DNA from: Asaia bogorensis
GTDB taxonomy: Bacteria; Pseudomonadota; Alphaproteobacteria; Acetobacterales; Acetobacteraceae
Direction: 5' to 3'
Length of the DNA: 64,000 nt
Assembly: GCA_945873195.1 (NCBI GenBank)
Contig: CAMCDA010000002.1
Location: 1 to 64,000, forward strand
Shown here: piece by piece, positions 25,704 through 35,718 of the stretch
Layout: each line of letters begins with the position of its first letter
How positions within the stretch are numbered: position 1 is the stretch's first letter
Program-made: the position numbers and the translations under genes
Notes under the pieces: generated by a model
Database searches by the model: none
The model's input: the letters and a program-made list of their open reading frames with translations, nothing else
Told to the model about the DNA's origin: nothing

Positions 25704-27263
25704 ATGGGTTTTCGTTTTGGATTGCTGCTGAGCGTCAGTGTTATCCTGACCGCGGGCACGGTTGCCGCGCAGACACAGCCCCCGAATGCCTCGCCAGGGC
25801 AGGTTCGCCAGCAGGCCGCCACGCCGCCCACCGATCTGACCAAGGTCCGCACGCAGCAGGCGACCAAGCCAAAGTCGACCAGACCCGCGGTTCCGATCTC
25901 TCCCGCGCCGTCATCGCTCGGCGGCACGGTGCCCCGGACCCTCAGTGAGGCTTTGGCCTCAACCTATTCAACGCAACCGGCCCTGCTGGCGGTTCGCGCG
26001 CAGTTGCGGGCGACCGACGAAAACGTGCCGCAGGCCCTGGCCGGCTGGCGGCCCACGGTCGTGTTGCAGGGCGTGGCGGGTGGTGGCGATTCCACGACGC
26101 GGTCCTACTCTCCGACGGTTGGGCGGACGCTGGTCCAGTCGAACGGCAGACCGATCGCAACCTCGCAGGCGACGCTCACGCAGCCGCTTTATACCGGCGG
26201 CCGGACCCAGGCGAACGTCAACCGCGCCCGCAACCAGGTGATGGCCGGTCGGGCGACGTTGATCCAGCAGGAGCAGACCAGCTTCACCGCTACCGTCTCC
26301 GCCTATGTCGGCGTGATCCAGGCTCGGCAGATTCTGGCGCTGAACATCAATAACGAGCAGGTTCTGGCCAAGCAGCTCCAGGCCACGAACGACCGGTTCC
26401 GCGTCGGCGAAATCACCCGCACCGACGTCGCCCAGGCGGAAGCCGCGCTCGCCGGCGCCACGGCGCAGCGGGAGGTCTCGGAAGGCACGCTGCAGGTCGC
26501 GCGCGGCACGTTCCAACGGGACGTCGGATTCTTGCCCCCGGACGACCTTGTGGAACCGCAGCCCCTGGTCCCGCCCATCAAGTCCGAGCAGGAAGCCCGT
26601 GCAATGGCGGCTTCCAATAATCCGCAGGTCCTGACGGCGTTGTTCAATGACGCGGCGGCCCGGGATTCGATCGATGTCGCGGTGTCGAACCTGCTGCCCC
26701 AGGTCAGCTTCCAGGCGCAGAGCTTCCAGCAGAATAACCAGGCGAACCCCCGTACCGAAAGCATCGGCTATCAGGCGGTCGTGCAGTTGTCCGTGCCGGT
26801 CTATCAGGGCGGGGCGGAATACGCCGTCGTGCGCCAGGCCAAGCAATTGAGCCAGCAAACCCAGCGCCAGGTTGATGACGCGCGTCGGATAGCGGTACAG
26901 GCGGCCGTGCAGGCCTGGAATACCCTTGTCTCGGCCCGCGCCGCGGCCGACAGCACCCGCGCCCAGATCCGCGCCAATGAAATCGCGCTGGAAGGCGTGC
27001 AACGTGAAGCCATCGTCGGCAGCCGCACGACGCTCGACGTGCTGAACGCGCAGCAGACCCTGCTGGTTTCGCGCACCAATCTGGTACAGGCGCTGACCCA
27101 GCTTGTTACCGCGTCCTACTCGGTGGCCGCGGCCGTCGGCCGCCTGACGGCCCGGGATCTGCATCTACCGGTCGCCCTGTATGACGAGACCGCCTACAAC
27201 GAGGCCGTGCGCAACAAGTGGATCGGTCTCGGCGACTCTGCCACTGACCAGCCCTATCGCTGA
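25704..27263 (+). CDS. tolC: TolC family outer membrane protein
   Basis: Signal peptide; LSEALASTYSTQPALLAVRAQLRATDENVPQALAGWRP; TLDVLNAQQTLLVSRTNLVQA. Confidence 0.93.
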   Translation: MGFRFGLLLSVSVILTAGTVAAQTQPPNASPGQVRQQAATPPTDLTKVRTQQATKPKSTRPAVPISPAPSSLGGTVPRTLSEALASTYSTQPALLAVRAQLRATDENVPQALAGWRPTVVLQGVAGGGDSTTRSYSPTVGRTLVQSNGRPIATSQATLTQPLYTGGRTQANVNRARNQVMAGRATLIQQEQTSFTATVSAYVGVIQARQILALNINNEQVLAKQLQATNDRFRVGEITRTDVAQAEAALAGATAQREVSEGTLQVARGTFQRDVGFLPPDDLVEPQPLVPPIKSEQEARAMAASNNPQVLTALFNDAAARDSIDVAVSNLLPQVSFQAQSFQQNNQANPRTESIGYQAVVQLSVPVYQGGAEYAVVRQAKQLSQQTQRQVDDARRIAVQAAVQAWNTLVSARAAADSTRAQIRANEIALEGVQREAIVGSRTTLDVLNAQQTLLVSRTNLVQALTQLVTASYSVAAAVGRLTARDLHLPVALYDETAYNEAVRNKWIGLGDSATDQPYR

Positions 27264-27271
27264 CGCGGATC

Positions 27272-27847
27272 ATGAGCGGATCACAGAGTCCCCCTGGAAA
27301 TGGCGCCCCCGCGGGCGCTGATCCCTCGATGGAGGATATCCTCGCCTCGATCCGCCGGATTCTGAGCGAGGAGGAACCGGCCGACGGGACCCAAGCCGCC
27401 GCCCCGCAACCGCCCCGAGCCGAACCGGTGGCGGAACCAGCCGCGAGCGACGACCCGCCCGACGACGACGTGCTGGTGCTGGATACCTCCATGATGGTGG
27501 CCGAACCCCAGCCAGAACCGGAACCCGAGCCACCGCCTCCTCCTCCGCCGCCGCCGGAACCCGTCTCGTTGACGCCGCCCCCGCCTCCACCGGCGCCAAC
27601 CCCCGACCTGGAACTGCTGGCCCCGGCCGCCGCCGCCGCCGCGTCGTCCTCGGTTGCCGGCCTGATGCGGACCCTCGCCGCCGAACGCGCCACCCAGTTG
27701 CATCGCGGTGGCCCGACGATCGAGGACCTGGTGCGGGAGGAAATCCGCCCGATCCTGAAGGACTGGCTCGACAACCACCTGCCGCCGCTGGTCGAGCGTC
27801 TGGTCCGCGCCGAGATCGAACGCGTCGTAGGGCGCGCCGTTCCGTAA
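27272..27847 (+). CDS. DUF2497 / PopZ-like polar organising protein
   Basis: N-term SMEDILASIRRILSEEE, proline-rich linker, C-term LVREEIRPILKDWLDNHLPPLVERLVRAEIERVVGR. Confidence 0.88.
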   Translation: MSGSQSPPGNGAPAGADPSMEDILASIRRILSEEEPADGTQAAAPQPPRAEPVAEPAASDDPPDDDVLVLDTSMMVAEPQPEPEPEPPPPPPPPPEPVSLTPPPPPPAPTPDLELLAPAAAAAASSSVAGLMRTLAAERATQLHRGGPTIEDLVREEIRPILKDWLDNHLPPLVERLVRAEIERVVGRAVP

Positions 27848-27918
27848 TCACCCTTGCCTTGCAAGGCCTCCTGCGGCATCCGCCCTATGGGGGCGAGACC
27901 CCGCCGTGGGAGACACCG

Positions 27919-30618
27919 ATGCCGCTCGACAAGACCTTCGCCCCCTCCGAGATCGAAACCCGCCTGTATGAGGGCTGGGAGAGCACGGGGCGGTTCGCCT
28001 GCGACCCGGCCTCCAACGCCGATCCCTTCACCATCATGATCCCGCCACCGAACGTCACCGGCAGCCTGCACATGGGTCATGCGCTGACTTTCACCATCCA
28101 GGACACGCTGGTCCGCTGGCGCCGGATGCAGGGTCGGGACGCGCTGTGGCAGCCCGGCACCGACCATGCCGGCATCGCCACGCAGATGGTCGTGGAGCGG
28201 CTGCTGGACGCGGAGGGCATCCGCCGCCAGGACCTGGGCCGGGATAAATTCCTGGAACGCGTCTGGCAGTGGAAAGCGGAATCCGGCGGCACCATCACCC
28301 GCCAGCTCCGCCGCCTTGGCGCATCCCTGGACTGGCCGCGCGAACGGTTCACCATGGATGATGGCCTGTCGGCCGCGGTGCGAGAGGTGTTCGTCACCCT
28401 GTTCAAGCAGGGCCTGATCTACCGCGACCGCAGGCTGGTGAACTGGGACCCGAAGCTCCTGACCGCGATCTCCGACCTGGAGGTTGAGAACCGGGAGATC
28501 AAGGGCAACCTCTGGCACCTGCGTTACCCGATCGAGGGCGAGGCTGGCCGCTTCATCGTCGTCGCCACCACGCGGCCCGAGACCATGCTGGGCGACACCG
28601 CCGTCGCCGTGCATCCGGAAGACGACCGTTACCGTGACCTTGTCGGCAAGTTCGCGATCCTGCCTTTGGTCGGCCGGCGCGTGCGGATCGTGGCCGACGA
28701 ATACTCCGACCCCGAGAAAGGGACCGGCGCGGTGAAGATCACCCCCGCGCACGACTTCAACGATTTCGAGGTCGGGCGCCGCCACGACCTGCCGATGCCG
28801 TCCGTGCTGGACAAGGAAGCCCGTGTCACCCTGGCCGAGATCGACGCCGACCTGCGCGCCATCGACGGCCTCGCCGATCCCGGCTTCGTGCGCGGCCTGA
28901 ACGGGCAGGACCGCTTCGCCGCGCGCAAGGCGATCGTGGCCGAACTGGAACGGCTGGAGCTGGTCGAGAAGATCGAGCCGCACACGCACCAGGTCCCGCA
29001 CGGCGACCGCGGTGGCGTGCCGGTGGAACCCTTGCTGACCACACAATGGTACTGCAACGCCAAGGTCCTCGCCGAACCGGCGATCGAGGCGGTCGAAACC
29101 GGCAAGACCGTCTTCGTGCCCAAGCAGTGGGAAAACACCTTCTTCGCCTGGATGCGCGACATCCAGCCCTGGTGCATCTCTCGCCAGCTTTGGTGGGGCC
29201 ATCGCATCCCGGCCTGGTACGGCCCGGACGACCATGTCTTCGTGGCCCACACGGCCGAGGACGCCGCGGCCCAGGGGCTCGCCCATTACGGCCGAGCGGA
29301 GACGTTGGTGCAGGATGAGGATGTGCTGGACACGTGGTTCAGCTCCGCGCTGTGGCCGTTCTCTACCCTCGGCTGGCCCGCGAAGGTGCTGGAGGTCGAT
29401 CGTTACTACCCCGGCGATGTGCTGGTCACCGGCTTCGACATCATCTTCTTCTGGGTCGCCCGGATGATGATGATGGGCATTCACTTCATGGGCGATGTGC
29501 CGTTCAAGCACGTCTACATCCACGGGCTGGTGCGTGATGAGCGTGGCCAGAAGATGTCGAAGTCCAAGGGCAACATCATCGATCCGCTGGAACTGATCGA
29601 CAGTTTCGGCGCCGATGCCCTCCGCTTCACCATCTGCGCCCTCACCGGTCCCGGCCGCGACGTCAAGCTCGGCGCTTCCCGCGTGCAGGATTATCGCAGC
29701 TTCGTGACGAAGCTTTGGAACGCGTCGCGGTTCTGCGAGATGAACGGCGTGACACCCGACCCGACCTTCGACCCGGCGAAGGCGACGCTGCCGCTGAACC
29801 GCTGGATCCTGGACGCCTGCGACACCGCGATCCGGGAGGCGGAAACGGCGCTGGAAGCCTATCGCTTCGACGAATACGCCGCCGCCGGATATCGCTTCGT
29901 CTGGAACACGTTCTGCGACTGGTTCCTCGAATTCGCCAAGCCGGCGCTGCTGGAAGGCGCCGATCCCGTGGCGGCGGCGGAAGTGCGCTCCACCGCGGCC
30001 CATGTGCTGGGCCTGATCCTGCGCTTGCTGCATCCCGCCATGCCCTTCGTGACCGAGGAACTGTGGGACCGCTTCGGCTACGGCGCGCCCAACAGCCTGA
30101 TCGGCACCGCCTGGCCGGATCGGATCGCCGTCACCGATGCGGCCGCCGCGCGCGCGGAACTCGACTGGGTCGTGCGCCTGATCACACTGGTGCGGTCGGT
30201 GCGGACCGAGATGAACGTGCCGCCCTCCGCCCTCGCGCCGATCCTGCTGAAGGACGCGACGGCCGAGGACATGGCCCGCGCCGCGCGCTGGATGGACCCG
30301 ATCCGCCGGATGGGGCGCGCGTCGGAGGTGCGTGCCCTGGACGGCGCGATGCCCAAGGGGTCTGCCCAGGCGGTGCTGGACCAGGCAACCGTGGTGCTGC
30401 CGCTGGAGGGCCTGATCGATTTCGCCGCCGAACAGACCCGCCTGCGCAAGGAACGCGACAAGGCGCTCAGCGAGATTAAGAAAGTCGAACAGAAACTCGG
30501 CAACGCGGACTTCGTGAAGCGCGCGCCGGAGGACGTGGTCGAGGAAAACCGCGAACGTCTGGCCGGCTATCAGTCGGAGGTCGTGCGGTTGGAGGAGGCG
30601 CTGGAACGGCTGGGATAA
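27919..30618 (+). CDS. valS: Valyl-tRNA synthetase
   Basis: FTIMIPPPNVTGSLHMGHALTFTIQD, KMSKSKGN, C-terminal coiled-coil arm. Confidence 0.97.
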   Translation: MPLDKTFAPSEIETRLYEGWESTGRFACDPASNADPFTIMIPPPNVTGSLHMGHALTFTIQDTLVRWRRMQGRDALWQPGTDHAGIATQMVVERLLDAEGIRRQDLGRDKFLERVWQWKAESGGTITRQLRRLGASLDWPRERFTMDDGLSAAVREVFVTLFKQGLIYRDRRLVNWDPKLLTAISDLEVENREIKGNLWHLRYPIEGEAGRFIVVATTRPETMLGDTAVAVHPEDDRYRDLVGKFAILPLVGRRVRIVADEYSDPEKGTGAVKITPAHDFNDFEVGRRHDLPMPSVLDKEARVTLAEIDADLRAIDGLADPGFVRGLNGQDRFAARKAIVAELERLELVEKIEPHTHQVPHGDRGGVPVEPLLTTQWYCNAKVLAEPAIEAVETGKTVFVPKQWENTFFAWMRDIQPWCISRQLWWGHRIPAWYGPDDHVFVAHTAEDAAAQGLAHYGRAETLVQDEDVLDTWFSSALWPFSTLGWPAKVLEVDRYYPGDVLVTGFDIIFFWVARMMMMGIHFMGDVPFKHVYIHGLVRDERGQKMSKSKGNIIDPLELIDSFGADALRFTICALTGPGRDVKLGASRVQDYRSFVTKLWNASRFCEMNGVTPDPTFDPAKATLPLNRWILDACDTAIREAETALEAYRFDEYAAAGYRFVWNTFCDWFLEFAKPALLEGADPVAAAEVRSTAAHVLGLILRLLHPAMPFVTEELWDRFGYGAPNSLIGTAWPDRIAVTDAAAARAELDWVVRLITLVRSVRTEMNVPPSALAPILLKDATAEDMARAARWMDPIRRMGRASEVRALDGAMPKGSAQAVLDQATVVLPLEGLIDFAAEQTRLRKERDKALSEIKKVEQKLGNADFVKRAPEDVVEENRERLAGYQSEVVRLEEALERLG

Positions 30619-30663
30619 ACGGAGGCGGCCTCGCACGGCTCATGCCGGCGGGGCCGCACCGGT

Positions 30664-32019
30664 TCAGGGCACGACGCGCTGGATCAGATCCCGCGTGTCG
30701 GCCAGGTTCTCCAGATCATCCACCAGGGCGATCAGTTCCTCGGCCCGAGGGAGCGGTTCGGCGCTGAACGCCAGGCAGCGGCGGAACTTGGTCAGATGCT
30801 GTTCCCGCGTCAGCGGACGGGCCGGGTTGGCCAGCATCGTGGACTGGGTCCAGCGGTGTTCGGTGCCGTCGCGCAGCCGGACGATCACGGTCTGCGGGGC
30901 CAGCGCATTCGGGTCGGGATTGTCGTCGGCGCGGGTTATGACGCGGGCGGCCAGCGCATGGGTGGCGGCATCGGTCAGCACCTCGCCGCGGAAGTCGGAC
31001 AGGTCGACCCGCCCGGTCAGCAGGACGCGGGCGACGGCGTAGGCCATGCAGAGGCGGAGGTAGCTCGCCCCGGCGTCCGGGCGCGCGGGCCGTCCCACCA
31101 GCCGCACGATCAGCGACGGGGCGAGGATTTCCACCTGATCCACGTTCTCGGCCGTGAAGCCATGGGTTTCCCGCAGGGCCGTCACGCCCTCGATCCCGCC
31201 ATGGGTCGCGCGTCCGGCGGGGTAGGGCTTGTGGCTGAAATCGCCGATCCGCCAGTCGCGGCCCAGGCTGTCGAGGATGGGGGGCAGGTCCGACTCGCCC
31301 TCGAAGACGGCGAGGTAGCCGTAGGGGCCCTCGAACACCTCGCGCGGCGGGGTCAGGCCGGAGGGCGCGAGTTCGCAGGCGTTCAGCGCGGCGCGGGCGT
31401 TGAAGGCGATCTGGACCGGGAGCAGGGGGCTGCCCTCGGTATGGGCCTGCATCGTGCCGCTGGTCTGGGCGAGCTGCCAGGCGAAGGCGGCCTCGAGTTC
31501 GTGCTGGTCCAGGCCGAGGACCCGGCCGGCAGCGGCGACCGCGCCGAACCCGCCGGCGGTGGCGGGACGGAAGAAGCGGAAGCTGGACCGGGACGCGATG
31601 CCGAGGCCGGCCGCGACGTCCGTACCGACCGCGACGGCGGTGATCAGGTCCCGGCCGGAGATGCCGCCCTGGGCCTCGGCTGCGGCGAGGGCGGCGGGCA
31701 GGGTGGTTGCCATGGCATGGACGACCGCGCCCTCATGCAGGCAGTCGTATTCCTGGTTGTGCAGTTGCCATGCGTTCAGAAACGCCGCGGCCGGGGCGGA
31801 GAGGCGCGCGGACCGACCCCAGACGGTGGTGGTGGGCGGGCCCCAGGTTTGGGCGACGCGCAGCAGGGCGTCCCCGCCCTCCACCGAGGAGCCGGCGATG
31901 CCCACCCCGAGACTGTCGAGAATAAAGACCTTGGCCTGGGCAACGGCGTGCGCGGAGAGGTCGGTGAAGCGGGTGTTGCGGGCATGGGCGGCGAAGCGGG
32001 CGGCGGCGGTCTGGGTCAT
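30664..32019 (-). CDS. MmgE/PrpD family protein
   Basis: LDSLGVGIAGS, HEGAVVHAMATTLPAALAAAEAQGGISGRDLITAVAVG. Confidence 0.92.
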   Translation of the reverse strand: MTQTAAARFAAHARNTRFTDLSAHAVAQAKVFILDSLGVGIAGSSVEGGDALLRVAQTWGPPTTTVWGRSARLSAPAAAFLNAWQLHNQEYDCLHEGAVVHAMATTLPAALAAAEAQGGISGRDLITAVAVGTDVAAGLGIASRSSFRFFRPATAGGFGAVAAAGRVLGLDQHELEAAFAWQLAQTSGTMQAHTEGSPLLPVQIAFNARAALNACELAPSGLTPPREVFEGPYGYLAVFEGESDLPPILDSLGRDWRIGDFSHKPYPAGRATHGGIEGVTALRETHGFTAENVDQVEILAPSLIVRLVGRPARPDAGASYLRLCMAYAVARVLLTGRVDLSDFRGEVLTDAATHALAARVITRADDNPDPNALAPQTVIVRLRDGTEHRWTQSTMLANPARPLTREQHLTKFRRCLAFSAEPLPRAEELIALVDDLENLADTRDLIQRVVP

Positions 32020-32111
32020 GGGGATAGAGGAGGGGAGTTGGGCGTCCGATGCAACCCGGGGCAAATTTGTTTTGCGAATGACTACACAAAAATATAGCAT
32101 CCCTTCTCACC

Positions 32112-32435
32112 ATGCATGTATCAGGCTTCGACTGGGACGACGGCAACTGGCCCAAATGCGCCAGGCATGGCGTGTCCAAGGCGGAGATCGAGGCCATGTT
32201 CCACGGAACGCCGATGGTTCTACCGGATCGCACTGGCGTGGGCGGAGAGACCCGGCTGAACGCGATCGGGCTGACCGAGGCGGAGCGGCATCTGTTCGTC
32301 GTCTTCACGATCCGGGAGACCGGCGGCGTTGCCCTGATCCGGCCGATTTCCGCGCGATACATGCACCAGAAGGAGATCGACCATTATGAACGCCGAACCC
32401 GCCCTCAAGCCAATCCCGATGTTCCGGACCGATGA
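32112..32435 (+). CDS. brnT: BrnT family toxin
   Basis: FDWDDGNWPKCARHGVSKAEIEAMFHG...LFVVFTIRETGGVALIRPISARYMHQKEIDHYE. Confidence 0.9.
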   Translation: MHVSGFDWDDGNWPKCARHGVSKAEIEAMFHGTPMVLPDRTGVGGETRLNAIGLTEAERHLFVVFTIRETGGVALIRPISARYMHQKEIDHYERRTRPQANPDVPDR

Positions 32436-32652
32436 GGAAGCCGAACACTTCGTCGATCAGGCCGACCTGACCGAGTACGACCTGTCCGGATTTCGGCCGA
32501 TGCAGTTCGAGTTCGGGAAGAAGGACGCGCAACTCAACATGCGGATTCCAGCGCCGTTGCTGGAAGCGGTGAAAACCAAGGCCCGGTCGAAGGGCATGCC
32601 TTTCACGCGCTATATCCGGATGTTGATGGAACAGGACGTTTCCCGCCCCTGA
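32386..32652 (+). CDS. brnA: BrnA/CopG-like antitoxin
   Basis: FRTDEEAEHFVDQADLTEYDLSGFRP; C-term LNMRIPAPLLEAVKTKARSKGMPFTRYIRMLME (ribbon-helix-helix). Confidence 0.82.
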   Translation: MNAEPALKPIPMFRTDEEAEHFVDQADLTEYDLSGFRPMQFEFGKKDAQLNMRIPAPLLEAVKTKARSKGMPFTRYIRMLMEQDVSRP

Positions 32653-32714
32653 TCGGCCTACATTGCCATCCTCCCCCCTCCATGGCTGGATGCGCGCGGA
32701 GGAGACACAGAACC

Positions 32715-33761
32715 ATGACCACGGAACCGGAACGCAAACCCTTCCACCATCCCCGCGTCCGTCCGGACTGGCTGGGGATGCTGCGGGAGGACATTCTCGA
32801 CCCCGCGCAACCCATCATCGACCCCCACCATCACCTCTGGCGCGCCCGCCCCGACCGGTACCTGCTGGAGGATCTGGTCGCCGACGTGACCACCGGCCAC
32901 AATGTGCTGGCGACGGTCTTCATCCAGTGCGGGTCGGCCTATCGCAAGGACGGGCCGGAGGAGATGCGTCCGGTCGGCGAGACCGAATTCGTCGCCGCCA
33001 TCGCCAAGGCGACCGAGACCGGTGAATACGGCGCCTTTCGAGCCTGCCCGGGCATAGTCAGCCATGCTGATTGCCTGCTGGGTGATGGTATCGATCCAGT
33101 GCTGGAAGCGCATATCCAGGCGGGCGAGGGCCGATTCAAGGGCATCCGCCACTCCGGCACCTACGACGCGGGTATCGCCCCCACCGCTCCGCCCGGCGCG
33201 CCCGAGGGGCTGTATCTGCGTCCCGAGTTCCAGCGGGGATTTTCCCGCCTGGCGAAGTACGGCCTGACGTTCGAGGCTTGGCTGTATCATCCCCAGCTAG
33301 GCGACCTGGCCGACCTGCTGCGCAACAACCCCGACAACAAGGTCGTCCTCGACCACTTCGGCGGCCCGCTCGGCGTTGGCCCGTATGAGGGCAAGGGGGC
33401 GGAGGTCTTCGCGCACTGGGCCGCATCCATGCGTGAACTGGCGCGGTTCCCGAACCTGTTCGTCAAGCTGGGCGGGCTGGCGATGAACGTGAACGGCTTC
33501 GGCTATCATCACCAGCCGATGCCGCCGGGCTCGGGCGAGATGGCGAATGCCTGGCGCCCCTATATGGAGACCGCCATCGAGGCCTTCGGCACCGACCGCT
33601 GTATGTTCGAGAGCAACTTCCCGGTGGACAAGGGCATGTGCTCCTACCCGGTGCTGTGGAACGCGTTCAAACGGATCGCGGCGGCGGCCTCGGCGGATGA
33701 GAAGGCGGATCTGTTTCACCGGACCGCGGCGCGATTCTACAGCCTGACGCCGGTGGCGTGA
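32715..33761 (+). CDS. Amidohydrolase family protein (metal-dependent TIM-barrel hydrolase)
   Basis: PIIDPHHHLWRARPDRYLLEDLVADV; CMFESNFPVDKG. Confidence 0.9.
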   Translation: MTTEPERKPFHHPRVRPDWLGMLREDILDPAQPIIDPHHHLWRARPDRYLLEDLVADVTTGHNVLATVFIQCGSAYRKDGPEEMRPVGETEFVAAIAKATETGEYGAFRACPGIVSHADCLLGDGIDPVLEAHIQAGEGRFKGIRHSGTYDAGIAPTAPPGAPEGLYLRPEFQRGFSRLAKYGLTFEAWLYHPQLGDLADLLRNNPDNKVVLDHFGGPLGVGPYEGKGAEVFAHWAASMRELARFPNLFVKLGGLAMNVNGFGYHHQPMPPGSGEMANAWRPYMETAIEAFGTDRCMFESNFPVDKGMCSYPVLWNAFKRIAAAASADEKADLFHRTAARFYSLTPVA

Positions 33762-33781
33762 CGGGGGACGTCGAACCCACG

Positions 33782-33840
33782 CCCCCCCTCCCCCCAACCT
33801 CGGTCCGCTTCGCGGCCCAAGCCCTCAAGGGGAGGGGGGG
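33782..33840. repeat. Long GC palindrome (12-bp stem)
   Basis: CCCCCCCTCCCC (33782-33793) / GGGGAGGGGGGG (33829-33840). Confidence 0.7.
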
Positions 33841-33868
33841 AAGAGGCCCAGGGGCATTTCTCCTAACT

Positions 33869-34666
33869 ATGCTCATAGCGGGGTACGCCTTCCTCTACGC
33901 TCCCATCGCCTTCCTCGTCGTATTCAGCTTCAACGACTCCCGGCTGGTGACCACCTGGACCGGAGCTTCCACCCGCTGGTACGTGGCGCTGTTCCAAAAC
34001 CAGACCCTCATCGACGCGGCCCTCCTCTCCCTGCGGGTCGCCGCCGTCTCCGCCACCATCGCCACCATCATCGGCACCATGGCCGGGTTCGCCCTCGCGC
34101 GCTTCGGACACTTCACCACGCGGGGGTCGTTCCAGGCCGCCCTCGCCGCGCCGCTGGTCCTGCCCGAGGTCATCACCGGCCTGTCCCTGCTCCTGCTGTT
34201 CGTCTCCATCGAACAAGCGATCGGCTGGCCGCGGGGCAGGGGAGAACTGACCGTCACCCTCTCCCACGCCGCCCTCTCGGTCGCGTACGTCGCCATCGTC
34301 ATCCGCGCCCGCCTGGTCGAGGCCGGCACGGGGCTGGAGGACGCGGCCGCCGATCTGTATGCCCCGCCCTTGCGCGTCTTCACGCGGATCACCCTGCCGC
34401 TGATGGCGCCGGCGCTGCTCTCGGGCTGGCTGCTGGCCTTCACGCTCTCGCTCGACGACGTCGTGATCGCGAGCTTCACCTCCGGCCCCGGGTCCTCGAC
34501 CCTGCCGATGGTCGTGTTCTCCATGACGCGGATGGGCGTGACGCCGGAGCTCTACGCGTTGGCGACCGTGATCGCCGGGGCGCTGGCGCTGGGCCTGGGT
34601 GGCCTGGCCGCGACACGCGCGCTGATCCGGCGTAGCCTGGCGGCAACGGAAGGGAAACGGCCATGA
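33869..34666 (+). CDS. ABC transporter permease, spermidine/putrescine PotI-like
   Basis: GYAFLYAPIAFLVVFSFNDSRLVTTW; PLVLPEVITGLSLLLLF; EDAAADLYAPPLRVFTRITLPLMAPALLSGWLLAFTLSLDDVVIASF. Confidence 0.9.
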   Translation: MLIAGYAFLYAPIAFLVVFSFNDSRLVTTWTGASTRWYVALFQNQTLIDAALLSLRVAAVSATIATIIGTMAGFALARFGHFTTRGSFQAALAAPLVLPEVITGLSLLLLFVSIEQAIGWPRGRGELTVTLSHAALSVAYVAIVIRARLVEAGTGLEDAAADLYAPPLRVFTRITLPLMAPALLSGWLLAFTLSLDDVVIASFTSGPGSSTLPMVVFSMTRMGVTPELYALATVIAGALALGLGGLAATRALIRRSLAATEGKRP

Positions 34667-35646
34667 ACGCGCTGCAACCGGTGGACCGGATCGAGATCCA
34701 GGTGCTGGTCGACAACGTCACCGACAGCCTGTCCTCCACGCCGTCCTTCGTGACGCGGGAGTGGTCGATCATCCAGCGCCTCGGGATGAAGCTGACTACC
34801 GGCGCCTCGCTCTGCTGCGCCAACCACGGCTTGGCCCTGATCATCACCGTCCACGGGCCGAACGGTAAACGCAGCATGCTGTTCGACGGCGGCCCCGTCG
34901 ACTACGCCGTGGAGCGCAACGGCCTCCGCCTGGGCATCGATTTCGGCACGATCGAGGCCGCCATGCTCTCCCACGGCCATTGGGACCACGCCGGCGGCAT
35001 CCCCCGCGCGCTCGGCCTTATCAACCAGGCAAATGGCGGGAAGGCGGTGCCGCTCTATCTGCATCCGGGGATGTTCGGCTGGTACGGCCAGCGCCAGCCC
35101 GATGGCGGCGTGCTGCCGGCCGAACAGATTCCGACGCCGGACCAGTGGACCGCCTTCGGCGCCGATCCGATCGTGACGACCGAGGCCACGACCTGCCTCG
35201 ACGACCAGTTCTTCATAAGCGGCGAGATCCCCCGCGTCACCGGCTATGAGAAAGGCCTGCCCAGCCAGGTGCGCCTCGGCGATGACGGTGTCTGGCGCCC
35301 CGATCCGCTGCTGATGGATGAGCGGTTCCTGGCCGTGCATCTGGGCGGCAAGGGCCTCGTGGTCTTCAGCGCCTGCTCCCACGCCGGGATCGTCAACGTG
35401 CTGCACCATGCGCGTGAGGCCTTCCCCGACGTCAAACTGCATGCGGTGATGGGCGGGTTCCACCTGTCCGGCTCGACCGAGGCGATCATCCCCGACACAG
35501 TGCGTGACCTCGGCACCTTCGGCCTGGATTACATGATTCCGGCCCATTGCACCGGGTGGCGGGCGATCAACGCGATGGAGCGGGCCTATGGGGAGCAGGT
35601 CGTGGTCCCCTCCGCGGTTGGCAAGCGGTTCACCTTGCAGGCCTGA
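34663..35646 (+). CDS. MBL-fold metallohydrolase
   Basis: SHGHWDHAGGIPRAL metal motif; GGFHLSGS; VPSAVGKRFTL. Confidence 0.88.
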   Translation: MNALQPVDRIEIQVLVDNVTDSLSSTPSFVTREWSIIQRLGMKLTTGASLCCANHGLALIITVHGPNGKRSMLFDGGPVDYAVERNGLRLGIDFGTIEAAMLSHGHWDHAGGIPRALGLINQANGGKAVPLYLHPGMFGWYGQRQPDGGVLPAEQIPTPDQWTAFGADPIVTTEATTCLDDQFFISGEIPRVTGYEKGLPSQVRLGDDGVWRPDPLLMDERFLAVHLGGKGLVVFSACSHAGIVNVLHHAREAFPDVKLHAVMGGFHLSGSTEAIIPDTVRDLGTFGLDYMIPAHCTGWRAINAMERAYGEQVVVPSAVGKRFTLQA

Positions 35647-35718
35647 TCCGTCCGCGTGCCGGGTCGATTTCCGCGCGTCGTGCTTGTTCCGGCGCGGCGC
35701 AGGGCTTATTCCTCCCCC

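Noticed and set aside
27106-30636. 1176-aa minus-strand ORF
   Set aside because: Antisense to tolC 3' end, popZ-like and valS; composition is a GC-rich shadow (Gly/Arg/His-rich) with no recognisable domain.
33758-33868. N-terminal extension of the permease ORF
   Set aside because: Translates the C/G palindrome; ATG 33869 matches the expected PotI N-terminus.
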